From contig NZ_VLKG01000001.1 in assembly GCF_007830255.1 (NCBI RefSeq), positions 62,001 to 126,000 of the forward strand: a DNA stretch of 64,000 bases, read 5' to 3'. The notes beneath the pieces are model-generated. The model worked only from the letters and a program-made list of their open reading frames with translations, was not told where the DNA came from and did no database searches. Source of the DNA: Azomonas agilis (GTDB taxonomy: Bacteria > Pseudomonadota > Gammaproteobacteria > Pseudomonadales > Pseudomonadaceae). Positions 1-9,188 of this stretch are shown here, piece by piece (the first letter of the stretch is position 1; each line of letters opens with the position of its first letter). The position numbers were made by a program, and so were the translations under genes.

Positions 1-974
1 AGCAACAAGGCTTGCAGCATGATATAGCAGCCCATCGCCGAGCGCCGAAAGCCCAAGAGTTGCAGCAAGGCCAAGTCGCGCCGCTTGCGCTCGATGTTGG
101 CCAAGAATGCGCCCATCAGCGAAGCCGCACAGCCAATGGCCGCCGTCCAAGCGATCACGGCGAAGATCAAGCCCAAAACACGGTTGATGGCCTTTACCGA
201 TTCGATTTCCCGCAGCTTGGTGCTGCTTTCAATCTGGCGCGCACTCAGCCAATCAGCCAGTACCGAGACCTGATCCAAATCCTTGGCATACAGACGAGCC
301 CGCGCATACTGACGGGGCGTGTCGGGGCGCAGGGTTCCGGTTTCCAAGCCCAACATAGGCACACGGAAACCATCACGGAAATCCTCCATTGCCAGCAGCA
401 AATCCAAATGCACCAAAGCGGCGGGACGGCTAAAGGCTTCAGGTGGAAGGATGCCGATGACCTCGACTTCTAACTGGCCGCGCTCGTGTTGGCCACTGAG
501 TTGGCGCATCACCACCAGCTTGAATGTACTGCCCTTCTGCACGCCTAGTTTTTGCGCGGCGCTGGCACTGAGTACAACTTGATTGGCCTGCGTCGGCGGC
601 GGCACAGTGCCCAGCAAAGGATCACCGACAGCACTGGGGATCATCTCGGCATTGGCTACAAAGCGCTGGCTGTCCCACACCAAATCAGCTTGGGTGTTCA
701 AAGAGCGGGTGAGCGGCACGACAAAGGCCGCACCCGGCTGGGCCGCCAGTTCATTTAGCCAGGCTTGGGACAGTTGGCCATTGCCGAGCATCCGCACTTC
801 AAGGGTGTAAGAGTCTTTGAGCAAGGCATCCCGTAGTTGAGAAACCACGCCGTATTTGAGGCCAAACAACAACAGCAGGGGCGCAATCACTGCCACCAAG
901 GAAGCCACAATGCACAATGAAAGTTTGCGGTCGTGCCAGAGGTCGCGCAGGGCCAAGTCAGTCAGCAGGCCCAT
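1..974 (-). CDS. ABC transporter permease, FtsX/MacB type (3' end outside window)
   Basis: This frame is open from an ATG at 974 to the left edge, so the carboxyl end is missing. The protein starts MGLLTDLALRDLWHDRKLSL and then has a hydrophobic helix at about residues 19-40. A roughly 200-residue soluble region follows, and a second hydrophobic stretch (VLGLIFAVIAWTAAIGCAAS) appears near the left edge. One amino-terminal helix, a large periplasmic domain and then a group of helices is the layout of FtsX/MacB/LolC-type permeases, which work with a LolD/MacB-like ATPase. That ATPase ends only 13 bases upstream. As the last visible gene of the srfC-vWA operon, it probably forms the membrane part of an ABC complex with the neighbouring ATPase. 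The substrate is unknown. No clear ribosome site decides the start. Confidence 0.8.
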   Translation of the reverse strand, partial: MGLLTDLALRDLWHDRKLSLCIVASLVAVIAPLLLLFGLKYGVVSQLRDALLKDSYTLEVRMLGNGQLSQAWLNELAAQPGAAFVVPLTRSLNTQADLVWDSQRFVANAEMIPSAVGDPLLGTVPPPTQANQVVLSASAAQKLGVQKGSTFKLVVMRQLSGQHERGQLEVEVIGILPPEAFSRPAALVHLDLLLAMEDFRDGFRVPMLGLETGTLRPDTPRQYARARLYAKDLDQVSVLADWLSARQIESSTKLREIESVKAINRVLGLIFAVIAWTAAIGCAASLMGAFLANIERKRRDLALLQLLGFRRSAMGCYIMLQALL

Positions 975-987
975 ACCGGGGCGGGCG

Positions 988-1686
988 TTAACAGGGGACA
1001 AAACAGCTTCCTCCGGCAGTGGTTTGCGCGGCCAAACGCGACAGGCCGCAGTCCTGCACCAGCGCCCAATCGTGGCTGACCAGCAAGGCGGCCATGTTCA
1101 AGCCCTGCACCAGCTCGATCATCAGCTCCAGCAAACGCCGCGCTTGAGGCGGATCAAGGGCCGCCGTGGGTTCATCGGCCAACAGTAAGGCGGGTTCGTG
1201 GGCGATGGCGCGCACAAAGGCCACCCGCTGCCGCTCACCGATGGACAGCTGGGACGGCTGTTGATGCAGCAACGGCTTGAGCCCCAAGCAATCAACCGCT
1301 TGGGCCACCGCATCGCTGTGTAGCGGCAAACCCAGCATGCGCCGAGGCAGCTGGATGTTCTGCTGCACACTCAAAAATGGCAGCAGGCCGCCGCTTTGCA
1401 GTACAAAGCCCAACTGCTGGGCGCGGGTGTCTGCCAAGCGCGCTTGGTCGTCCGCTTGCAGCCATTGACCGATGTCCTGCTGGCCCAAACGGTAGCAACC
1501 CAACTGCTCCGGCTTGAGCACCAAGCCAATCAACTCCAGCAGGGTACTTTTGCCGCATCCGCTGGCTCCGGTGATGGCTTTCAACTCACCTTTGGCCAAG
1601 TGCAACTCCGGTAACTGGATGTGCCATTGGCCACGGTGAATCGCCAGATCGCGGATTTCCAGCAAGGGTGCGGCACGGGTGGTCAT
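988..1686 (-). CDS. ABC transporter ATP-binding protein, LolD/MacB-like
   Basis: This is a 232-residue ABC ATPase. The Walker A motif GASGCGKST is near residue 40, the signature LSIGERQRV near 147, and the Walker B LLLADEP near 167, followed by the D-loop TAALD and the switch His in LLVSHD. Length and motif spelling match the LolD/MacB/FtsE group, which power mechanotransmission-type permeases rather than bulk importers. It starts inside the stop of the vWA gene (4-base overlap, 1683-1686) and the FtsX-like permease follows after 13 bases, so the three genes are probably cotranslated. The cargo cannot be read from sequence. Confidence 0.9.
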   Translation of the reverse strand: MTTRAAPLLEIRDLAIHRGQWHIQLPELHLAKGELKAITGASGCGKSTLLELIGLVLKPEQLGCYRLGQQDIGQWLQADDQARLADTRAQQLGFVLQSGGLLPFLSVQQNIQLPRRMLGLPLHSDAVAQAVDCLGLKPLLHQQPSQLSIGERQRVAFVRAIAHEPALLLADEPTAALDPPQARRLLELMIELVQGLNMAALLVSHDWALVQDCGLSRLAAQTTAGGSCFVPC

Positions 1687-3659
1687 GGCAAGGCTTCCAG
1701 CGGTACCGGATACACATGGTCACGCGGGTCGCTGCCTTGAGCCAAGGACACCCAACGATCCACGTCGGCGTTGTAGCGCTGGTAGTACTTGAGTTTGGTG
1801 TTCAGGCGGCGGATGAATTTCTCCTGCTCCAAGCCCTCCATGCCCTTCCAGGTTTCCTCGTCCAGACTCAGCACTTCGCTCTTGTAGGGCAAGCCCTCCA
1901 GATACTCGGCCATCAAGCCCATTTGGCCCAAGCTGGCTTTGCTGTTTTGCTTGAGTTGGTTGGGGTCTTGGCCCATGGTTGCGGCCACGGAGCGCAGGCG
2001 CTCGAACATATCCGAGGGCGAGATCAAACCTTGGTTGGCTGCATCGGCAATTTGCTTGACTACATCGCTTAGGTCGCTGAGCTGGCCCTTGGTCAGCAGC
2101 ACCCGCACATCGGTGGTGGGCACGTTTTGGCGCACCGGATCGCGGTCGCTGATCCAGGCCTTAAACACCGGCGGCGCACTGCTGCCCGAAACCTCACCCA
2201 AATAAGCCAAGCGCATGGCATGCCCCAAGAGTTCAGCATCCTTCAGCAGCGGGTCTTTTTTGCCTTTGTCGTCCGCTTTGGCGTAATTAGCATCCGCGCC
2301 CAAGGCACTGCCAGCCGCCATATCGCCCTTATATGCGGCTTTGACCTGCGCGGTGATGGCCTCGGCCAGTGCATCCACTTTTTGGCCGAACTCGTTTACA
2401 TCACCCGCATTCACCGGATAGTAGAGCGGCTTGTTCAGGTAGGCATTTTGGGTCAGGTCGCGGTATTGGGCTTCGGCGGTGTCGTGGTTTTTCGCGCCGC
2501 TGGGAGTTTTCAGGTGCAAGCCGTAGATGGCCACGCCGCGATACTGGGCTTCAAGGCGCACCTGATCGGCATTCAGTCCGGTGGAGGACAGTGGATCGTC
2601 GCCCGCCAAAGCGCCGGCGTCGGTAATCAGCACCACATAGCGCGCGCCAAAGTTGTTCCAATCCACCTGATCCAGCGCTTGCATCACACCGGCGTAGGCA
2701 TCCTCATCAAAACGCGGCGAAGACACGCTGGCTTGCTTGAGGCTGGAAACCTTGTTCAAGAAGTCGTCGCCGCCCTTGACCTTGGAAGGATCAACAAACA
2801 GCTTGCTGACGTATTCCAGCGCCGGCACTTCCTTGGTATTGGAGCGGAAAGCCACCAGACCAAACTTCACCTGATCGCCCAGTTTTTCCTGTTCGATCTG
2901 CTGGTAGACCTTGCGCACTGCCTCGCGGGTACGGTCGATGTAGGGCCCCATGGAAATGGTGGAGTCGATGACAAACACCACCGCCGCCGAGAAGCCTTTC
3001 AGCATGTGCTGTTCTTGCTTGGCAGAGGTTCTAGCGGGGCTTTCTTTATCCTTCGCCGTCACCGAAGCCACGTTCAACACCCGCACTTGGAAGCCTTTTT
3101 CGGTGAAGATTTCCTTGGCTTCCAACACCGGCAGCAGGTAGAAGTTTTTGTCCAAATCCACCGCGTAATCGGGCTCACGGGCCAGCACGTTGGGGTCTTG
3201 GCCTTTGCTGCTCAGATTGGCGCGGATAGGTTTGAGCAAGGTGGCGGGATCTTTCGCACCAAAGACCTTTTCTAGGGTGGCCTCATCCTTGAAGAACAGC
3301 AAAGGATCGCGGCCCGCCGGATTGGTCAGCGCCAAGGTCATTTGCATCTTCCAATCCACGGCGCAGCTGGCCTTGATCCAACCGAGGGTTTTGCCGTAAC
3401 TGTCGGGGCCGACTTGCAACCACTCCTCTGCTCCGCTGCCTTGGCGTTGGTAGACGTAAAAGCGGGTAAAAGCCGGTTGCACTTTGCCCGGTTGCGGCGC
3501 GGGGGTATCCGTAAGTTGGCAGGAGGGCGTGGTCAGTACCCGTTGGTAGAGGGTCTTTTTACCCGCTTGGAGCAAGGGTTTGTCTGCCGCCCACAGCGGG
3601 CTGCTCATCAGGCCAAGACTGAGGGCCAAGAGGCTGGGCATTAACTGAGGTCGAATCAT
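1683..3659 (-). CDS. Secreted von Willebrand factor A domain protein of the srf operon
   Basis: This is a 658-residue protein with an amino-terminal signal peptide, probably cleaved after SSPLWA (about residue 24). A region resembling the non-kinase carboxyl half of PpkA-type proteins follows (LYQRVLTTPSCQL, then VDWKMQMTLALTNPAGRD). The vWA domain begins near residue 227, with the MIDAS-like motif DSTIS at D232 and a second metal-site region VVLITDAGA. The rest is helical, with no kinase domain. The likely location is periplasmic, acting as a metal-dependent protein-interaction module. It overlaps the upstream membrane gene by 4 bases (ATGA at 3656-3659) and the downstream ABC ATPase by 4. 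Its partner inside this operon is unknown, though the tight coupling argues for one complex. Confidence 0.8.
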   Translation of the reverse strand: MIRPQLMPSLLALSLGLMSSPLWAADKPLLQAGKKTLYQRVLTTPSCQLTDTPAPQPGKVQPAFTRFYVYQRQGSGAEEWLQVGPDSYGKTLGWIKASCAVDWKMQMTLALTNPAGRDPLLFFKDEATLEKVFGAKDPATLLKPIRANLSSKGQDPNVLAREPDYAVDLDKNFYLLPVLEAKEIFTEKGFQVRVLNVASVTAKDKESPARTSAKQEQHMLKGFSAAVVFVIDSTISMGPYIDRTREAVRKVYQQIEQEKLGDQVKFGLVAFRSNTKEVPALEYVSKLFVDPSKVKGGDDFLNKVSSLKQASVSSPRFDEDAYAGVMQALDQVDWNNFGARYVVLITDAGALAGDDPLSSTGLNADQVRLEAQYRGVAIYGLHLKTPSGAKNHDTAEAQYRDLTQNAYLNKPLYYPVNAGDVNEFGQKVDALAEAITAQVKAAYKGDMAAGSALGADANYAKADDKGKKDPLLKDAELLGHAMRLAYLGEVSGSSAPPVFKAWISDRDPVRQNVPTTDVRVLLTKGQLSDLSDVVKQIADAANQGLISPSDMFERLRSVAATMGQDPNQLKQNSKASLGQMGLMAEYLEGLPYKSEVLSLDEETWKGMEGLEQEKFIRRLNTKLKYYQRYNADVDRWVSLAQGSDPRDHVYPVPLEALP

Positions 3660-4738
3660 TTTTTCAGCACCTCCAGACGTTCACGGGCCTGTGCGTTGTT
3701 AGGGTCGGCCACCAAGGCTTGCTCGTACCAGTACTGAGCGGTTTCCTTATCCGCCGATTTGATGCAACCCTCGGCCTTAAAGGTTTTAGGGTCGTACTCC
3801 GCCGCATAGGCCACCGCTACCGCCGCATTGCCTGACTGAGCAGTGAAGGCGTAGAGGCGCTGCACCACATTACAACGCTTGGCCGCTTTGGCGCGCTCAA
3901 TCACTGCCAGCACTTGCTCCGCATTGGGCTTGCTGTCCAAGCAACCGCGAATAAAGGCCAGATCATCGCTGTTTTGCTGCAAAGCTTCAGTGGCGCAAGC
4001 GGCTTCACCCGTAGGCGTCGAAACGGTTGGAGCGGAAGCCGGAGCAGGCTCAGTGCTAGCAGTCGGCTCAGGCGTGGGCTCGGTTTTGGCTGGCCGCTGT
4101 TGCAACCACCACCAAACGCCCGCACCAATGGCTCCTGCTAATAGCAGGCCCAGCAGAATCCACAACCACGCTTTAGAACGCGGCTTTGGCGGCGGAGTTG
4201 GCCGTGTTTCGCGGGGCTCGGCGGCTAAGCTGGAGCCGTCGGCCAGATCATCGGCTTCGTCACGTTGGGCGCTGAAGTGTTCTTCCTTGGACGCTGGCGT
4301 GGGTTCAGGTGCAGGCTCGGGCAGCGGCTCCGGTTTCGGTGCGGGCTTGGGCGTGCGGTCGAGATGGGCTTCTTGATGCAACGACTGCCCCGCCGCCTGC
4401 GACGACAATAAATTGCCCTTCAAGCGCAGCACGCCTTTATCGTTCAGGGCGTTTTGGCGCAGGTAGAGCATATAGACCATCTGTGGCTCTAGGAGCAGCG
4501 CGTCCACCAGCCAAGGGCCGACTTCGGCAACCAAATTCGGGCCATCGGCTTGGGCGTCGAGGCTGATGCCAAACCACACCGGCTGGCCACTCCAACTGCC
4601 CTGATCGCCCAGATAGTATTGGTCTTGGTTGCGCTGGATGCTCAGCTCCAAAGCGCCGGCATCGCCCGTCCAACCTTGGATATTGAGTAACGCATGGCCG
4701 GGTTTGCTGCCCGCCGCGACGAGTTCAACTTTTAACAT
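3656..4738 (-). CDS. Single-pass membrane protein with proline-rich linker and helical repeat tail, srf operon
   Basis: This is a 360-residue protein of unknown function. Residues 1-125 form a compact beta-rich domain. Residues 126-189 are a proline- and charge-rich linker (repeated PEP/PKP). Residues 190-212 are one transmembrane helix (KAWLWILLGLLLAGAIGAGV). A Pro/Thr/Glu-rich spacer follows, and the last roughly 110 residues look like a short TPR-type helical repeat with conserved Cys pairs (ACATEAL, KRCNVV, EGCIKS). Without a cleavable signal, the beta domain should be cytoplasmic and the repeat tail periplasmic, facing the secreted vWA protein encoded next. It begins 2 bases after srfC stops and overlaps the vWA gene by 4 bases. 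SrfA has the same cytoplasmic domain, single helix and low-complexity linker plan. Confidence 0.7.
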   Translation of the reverse strand: MLKVELVAAGSKPGHALLNIQGWTGDAGALELSIQRNQDQYYLGDQGSWSGQPVWFGISLDAQADGPNLVAEVGPWLVDALLLEPQMVYMLYLRQNALNDKGVLRLKGNLLSSQAAGQSLHQEAHLDRTPKPAPKPEPLPEPAPEPTPASKEEHFSAQRDEADDLADGSSLAAEPRETRPTPPPKPRSKAWLWILLGLLLAGAIGAGVWWWLQQRPAKTEPTPEPTASTEPAPASAPTVSTPTGEAACATEALQQNSDDLAFIRGCLDSKPNAEQVLAVIERAKAAKRCNVVQRLYAFTAQSGNAAVAVAYAAEYDPKTFKAEGCIKSADKETAQYWYEQALVADPNNAQARERLEVLKK

Positions 4739-4740
4739 CC

Positions 4741-7440
4741 TTAGCCCACCTGTGCCTGTTTAAAGCGGGCCAAGACGCGGCCCAAGGCTTCATTTTGTTC
4801 GGGAGTGATTTCACGGCCAGCGCTGTGACCGGCGTTGTCTTCCGCCAGACGAATCAAGGCGCTCATCCAATCGGCCAAATAGCGCTCGCTGTGGTTTTGC
4901 GGCAGCGCGGCCATTTTCGGCAATTGACCGTAGGGAATGGGCGCTGGCGTTTGAAACAGCTTCTGGCCCGCCGCAAAACGGCTGTCGGGGCGCTCGGTCA
5001 AGGGCTGTTCGGCCATGCCCAGCCAGCCGATAAAATCGCCCAATACGGTGCGCGCACTCAACACTTGGCGGCCCACCAGTTGTTCGCGTTTGCTGCCGAC
5101 TTGCTCGGTGGTGGCAACTGCATCCAGCAGGCGTTGTTGCAGACTCACCCGCGTGCTGGCGGTGATCAGCTCATCCATCAGAGCTTCAATGGCCTCACGG
5201 GAAATCCCCAAGTAGCCCACCAACGCCGTTTGCTCTGGGATGTGGCGCAAATGGCTGATCCACTCGCGCAGCACCGCTTGGGCAAAGCGCGCATCGCTGC
5301 CTCGGGCGCTCGGCTCAGCAGGTTTAATCGCGGCCACGGGCGCAGGTTCGGCAAAGGGATCGAAGCTGCTGCTCAGGTCTGAACCAAAATCCAGAGCCAA
5401 GCTGGGCGCGGCGGCAGGCTCCGCAGTTTGGGGTTTTGGCGCACTGACTTCCACCTGATCGGCACTCAGGTACAGGGCGCGCAGACGCTCATCCGGCAGT
5501 TGCATGCGCTGCATCAGCTCGCCCAACAACGGACGGCGCGGCCACACCGCTTCAAAAATCTGTTTGGCGATGCGGCGTTTTTTCTCCAGCTCGCCTGCAC
5601 CCTCGGCATGGAACCAATGGCCAAGGCGGTTTTCCAGTTGATGCAATACGGCAGAAAGCTGCTCAGCGATGCGCTCCAGCTTCACCTCGACTCGCGCCAC
5701 TTGCTGCAAGTAGTCGCTGATCCGGCCCATACCGCCATCATTCAACGCCAACATGGCATCCCACGCCTGAGGCGCTTGGGCAATATGGCGGTTGACGGTG
5801 GCATCCTCAATAAAGGTCTGGCGGATTAAGCCTAACTGCGGCTCGGTGGCAGGGTTGAAGCCCAACTCCTCGCCATCGGCTTGCAGGTTGAGGAAGGCCA
5901 CGCCCTTCATGCGCGGTTTACGCACCAAGAAGGTATTGGCAAAGGGCTGACCGGCCACCCATTCCTGCAACCAGTCGTACTGGCCGAACCGCTCCAGCAT
6001 GGTGGCTTTCATCATCCCACCCCAACCGAGGCGCAACAGGTCTTCGTTTTGGTTGAGATCGTTGCCGATCCGCAAATCGAACATGGTGATGGCCCAGAGC
6101 AAACCGGAACGGCGTTTGGCCCGCTCCTCCGGCGTTTCGCCCTGAGTTTTGCCGATCCATTTACTGAGCACCGGCCCCACGCTGGTCACGTCCGATTGCC
6201 GGTTGGATGGCGTACAGACGATCAGCACGTTCATTTCTTGGGCGTCGGTGTAGCGCTCAAACAGATAGGCCACCTTGCCGCGCAGCAGCAACTGCGCCAC
6301 CGGACTGACTTCATCGCTGCCCAGCTTGCGCCGCACATCCTCAATGGATTCCGCGCCCACCCGCCCGCGATAACCGGGGAAGTCCAGCAAGTCCACCTGC
6401 TCGAATAAGGGCTCGCGGGTCGGCTCAGCCAAGGGCACCACCAGCTCCACAGTCAGAGCGGCCAACTGAGCCAAAGACAGGCTGACTTCCGGCTGAATCG
6501 CGCCGTTACGCCAAGGCCGCACCTTGATTTGTTGATCCGAGGGCTGACCGAGGCGCTCCAGAATGTCCACGTTCATGATGCTGTCGGACTGGGAAAAACC
6601 ACCCTGTGGCCGCGCATGCACCAGCGCACTCAAAGGCGCATACACCTGTTCCGCGTGGCCTAAAGCGCTCAGGGTGCGGGCAAAGCCCAAATAACTTTCG
6701 CTGAGCTCATCCAGCCCACCCCAGAAAATGGCAAACAGCTGGGTGCGGTCTTCCGGCGACAGATAGGGCGCTAATTCCACCGCCTGCGGCCAGTAGTAAC
6801 CGTTCAGGCTACGGATCAGCGCAGGGAAGCTTTCTTCCAAATAATCCCACAGCGACACCACGTCATCCGCCGTCACACCGGGTACGGGCTGGGCATAGCG
6901 GCGTGCGGCCAGTTGGCTCAATTGCGCGCGCAACTCCGACTCATGGAAGCTGTATTGCAGTTTTTTGTGGTCGAAGTCGTTGAAGAAGGCATTCGCCAGC
7001 ACTTTGGCCAGCTCAATCTCGCTGAACAGTTTGAGTACCAGCGGATAATCCCCCGGCCCCGGCTGCGCGGTACGGCTAAAGCGAGTCACCAAGCCCGTGG
7101 CCTCTTTACCGCCGCCGGAGGGATTTATGTGCTCGATAAAATCCAGACGACTGCCGGCCAGATCGGTTTCCAGCTTGCCGTTTTCACCCGCCGCCAAGCT
7201 GGAAATCAGGTAAGACTTGCCCGCCTGCGACAAACCAAAAAAGCCCACCGTCATCGGCCTTTCCGCCACCGAACCCAAACGCCGCGACAAATTACGAATA
7301 CGGCGCAGGCTGAGGGTTAAATCCTCGGCTTCGTTGTCCAGCCGTTTGGCGGTAGGACGCACTGCGCTAATCCAATCAATGGCCTCAGCCGCGCCCTGAT
7401 GCACCGCCGCCCATGCCTGTGCCAGTTGTTGCCCGCTCAT
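4741..7440 (-). CDS. srfC: SrfC-family putative GTPase
   Basis: This 899-residue protein matches the SrfC ('virulence factor') family. A P-loop GLSQAGKS lies at residues 69-76 (GxxxxGKS), and a G3-type DFPG motif at D353, with YRGR after it, is typical of dynamin-like or TRAFAC GTPases. The stretch AITMFDLR may serve as G4. The second half is helical with a Pro/Ala-rich break near residues 675-720 and no obvious membrane span. In Salmonella, srfC follows srfA and srfB directly. Here its start lies 7.9 kb from the srfB stop because a restriction/toxin cassette intervenes. A GAGGGAGAG ribosome site stands just upstream of the ATG. It is first in a block ending in an ABC transporter. GTPase activity is inferred from motifs only. 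Confidence 0.85.
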   Translation of the reverse strand: MSGQQLAQAWAAVHQGAAEAIDWISAVRPTAKRLDNEAEDLTLSLRRIRNLSRRLGSVAERPMTVGFFGLSQAGKSYLISSLAAGENGKLETDLAGSRLDFIEHINPSGGGKEATGLVTRFSRTAQPGPGDYPLVLKLFSEIELAKVLANAFFNDFDHKKLQYSFHESELRAQLSQLAARRYAQPVPGVTADDVVSLWDYLEESFPALIRSLNGYYWPQAVELAPYLSPEDRTQLFAIFWGGLDELSESYLGFARTLSALGHAEQVYAPLSALVHARPQGGFSQSDSIMNVDILERLGQPSDQQIKVRPWRNGAIQPEVSLSLAQLAALTVELVVPLAEPTREPLFEQVDLLDFPGYRGRVGAESIEDVRRKLGSDEVSPVAQLLLRGKVAYLFERYTDAQEMNVLIVCTPSNRQSDVTSVGPVLSKWIGKTQGETPEERAKRRSGLLWAITMFDLRIGNDLNQNEDLLRLGWGGMMKATMLERFGQYDWLQEWVAGQPFANTFLVRKPRMKGVAFLNLQADGEELGFNPATEPQLGLIRQTFIEDATVNRHIAQAPQAWDAMLALNDGGMGRISDYLQQVARVEVKLERIAEQLSAVLHQLENRLGHWFHAEGAGELEKKRRIAKQIFEAVWPRRPLLGELMQRMQLPDERLRALYLSADQVEVSAPKPQTAEPAAAPSLALDFGSDLSSSFDPFAEPAPVAAIKPAEPSARGSDARFAQAVLREWISHLRHIPEQTALVGYLGISREAIEALMDELITASTRVSLQQRLLDAVATTEQVGSKREQLVGRQVLSARTVLGDFIGWLGMAEQPLTERPDSRFAAGQKLFQTPAPIPYGQLPKMAALPQNHSERYLADWMSALIRLAEDNAGHSAGREITPEQNEALGRVLARFKQAQVG

Positions 7441-7449
7441 TGGCGCTCT

Positions 7450-7461
7450 CCCTCAACCGCC
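7450..7461 (+). repeat. Short sequence shared with the srfB end, right edge of the interrupting cassette
   Basis: CCCTCAACCGCC just upstream of srfC resembles CCCTCAGTCCCGCC just after srfB (15300-15313). The shared blocks are CCCTCA and CCGCC, separated by different spacers. It could be an imperfect remnant of the original srfB-srfC junction or of a target duplication, but it is short enough to be chance. Confidence 0.25.
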
Positions 7462-7580
7462 CTCCATGCGAAAGGATGGGGCGTGATTCTGTAGTAATAC
7501 CTACCTTGGATCGGCCTCATCTGCTGGCGTTCAACCGCTCTCAAGGTTTCTTGGGCACACAAAGCTAAAATCCGAATAAC

Positions 7581-9188
7581 TCAAGGTAAAGGCGATAAAC
7601 CCAACTCCTTCAAAAAGGCATTGTGTTTATCCCTTGCTACTTTGATCTTGTCATCCAGCGTCAGTAATTCACTGTGAACAGCAGCTAAATCAATAACCTC
7701 TTCCGCCTGCGCTGTGCTGATGTAGCGCGAGATATTCAGGTTGTAGCCGTTCTTCTCGATTTCCTCGATTGATACACGGCGGGCATAGCGATTTTCTTCC
7801 TTGCGGAACTGGTAGGTACCGATGATCTTTTCAATGTGCTCAGGCGATAGGCGATTTTGCCGCTTGCCCTTCTCAAACTGCTCGGCGGCATTGATGAACA
7901 GCACGTCATCTGGCTTCTTGCACTTTTTCAGCACCAAAATGCACACCGGAATGCCCGTAGAGAAAAACAGATTGGCCGGTAGACCAATCACCGTATCAAT
8001 GTTGCCGTCTTTGAGCAGCTTGGTGCGAATACGCTCCTCCACGCCACCACGGAACAGCACACCATGGGGCAAGATAATGGCCATCACGCCATCTTGTTTG
8101 AGGTAATGGAAACCGTGCAGTAAAAAGGCAAAATCAGCGGCGGACTTGGGCGCTAGACCGTAATTTTTAAAACGCATGTCCTCGCCCAGCGCTTCGGAAG
8201 GTTCCCAGCGGTAACTGAAGGGCGGATTTGCCACCACCGCATCAAACTTGGGCATTTTGGCCGGGTTCATCTCACGCAGCATGTCCCATTCATTAATGAG
8301 GGTATCGCCGTGGTAAATATCAAACTCGGAATCCTTCACCCCGTGCAACAACATGTTCATGCGTGCCAAGTTGTAGGTGGTGATGTTCTTTTCCTGTCCG
8401 ACAATTTTACCGATGCTGTTTGGCCCCATGCGGTTACGTACATTCAGCAATAAGGAGCCAGAACCGCACGCAAAGTCGAACACGCTGTCCAATTGCGTCT
8501 TTTGGCCCAAAGCCGGGTCTTGACTGTCCAGCGTGACAATGGCCGATAAAATGCTGGATATCTGCTGCGGTGTATAAAACTCGCCTGCTTTTTTGCCAGA
8601 ACCGGCAGCAAACTGGCCGATTAGGTATTCATAGGCATCGCCCAGCGTATCTTTATCGGTAGAGAACTTTGCCAGACCATCGGCAATGGCTTTAATAACC
8701 GTACAGAGTTTGGCATTGCGAGCCTCATAACCTTTACCCAGCTTTTCCGAATCTAAGTTGATTTCGGAGAATAACCCGCCAAAAGTACTGGCAAAGGACT
8801 CGGTCTCAATGTATTTGAAACCCTCTTGCAAGGTACTCAACAGCTCCTTATTTTGGGTACGAGCCATCTCAGCGATATTGCCCCACAAGTAAGCGGGCTG
8901 AATCACATAATGCGTTTTACGGCGCATCTGCTTTTCAAATTCAGCCGTATCATCTGGGTTTTCGGCGTACCACACCGCCAACGGTGTACGGCGGTCATCC
9001 TCTTCTAGCTGGGGATAATCCGAGCCCAGCTCCTTTTGTGCGGCAACCTCGTAGTTATCCGACAAGTAACGCAAGAACAGGAACGACAGCATATAGTCGC
9101 GGAAGTCGTCCGCATTCATCGCGCCGCGTAGTTGGTCGGCAATACCCCAAAGGGTGGAGCCCAGTTGTTTTTGGTCTTGCTCGGTCAT
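7581..9188 (-). CDS. hsdM: Type I restriction-modification DNA adenine methyltransferase subunit
   Basis: This 535-residue HsdM transfers methyl groups to adenine within the bipartite target read by HsdS. It also forms the M2S methylase core of the R2M2S nuclease. The HsdM amino-terminal helical domain comes first. The AdoMet motif I FDFACGSGS is at 237-245, and the catalytic motif IV NPPF is at 321-324, the form used by N6-adenine methylases. Length fits type IC enzymes such as EcoR124. The gene is last in the operon and its ATG overlaps the prrC stop by 4 bases (9185-9188), whereas most type I loci put hsdM first. A late position for the protective methylase is unusual when the cassette enters a new host. 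Confidence 0.95.
   Translation of the reverse strand: MTEQDQKQLGSTLWGIADQLRGAMNADDFRDYMLSFLFLRYLSDNYEVAAQKELGSDYPQLEEDDRRTPLAVWYAENPDDTAEFEKQMRRKTHYVIQPAYLWGNIAEMARTQNKELLSTLQEGFKYIETESFASTFGGLFSEINLDSEKLGKGYEARNAKLCTVIKAIADGLAKFSTDKDTLGDAYEYLIGQFAAGSGKKAGEFYTPQQISSILSAIVTLDSQDPALGQKTQLDSVFDFACGSGSLLLNVRNRMGPNSIGKIVGQEKNITTYNLARMNMLLHGVKDSEFDIYHGDTLINEWDMLREMNPAKMPKFDAVVANPPFSYRWEPSEALGEDMRFKNYGLAPKSAADFAFLLHGFHYLKQDGVMAIILPHGVLFRGGVEERIRTKLLKDGNIDTVIGLPANLFFSTGIPVCILVLKKCKKPDDVLFINAAEQFEKGKRQNRLSPEHIEKIIGTYQFRKEENRYARRVSIEEIEKNGYNLNISRYISTAQAEEVIDLAAVHSELLTLDDKIKVARDKHNAFLKELGLSPLP

Noticed and set aside
2127-3275. A 382-codon open frame antisense to the vWA gene
   Set aside because: It runs opposite to a clearly coding signal-peptide/vWA protein and has the His/Gly-rich, domain-free look of a shadow frame.
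7441-7580. A promoter for srfC in the gap after hsdM
   Set aside because: One is needed if the upstream hairpin works, but no convincing -35/-10 pair could be chosen by eye among several weak candidates.
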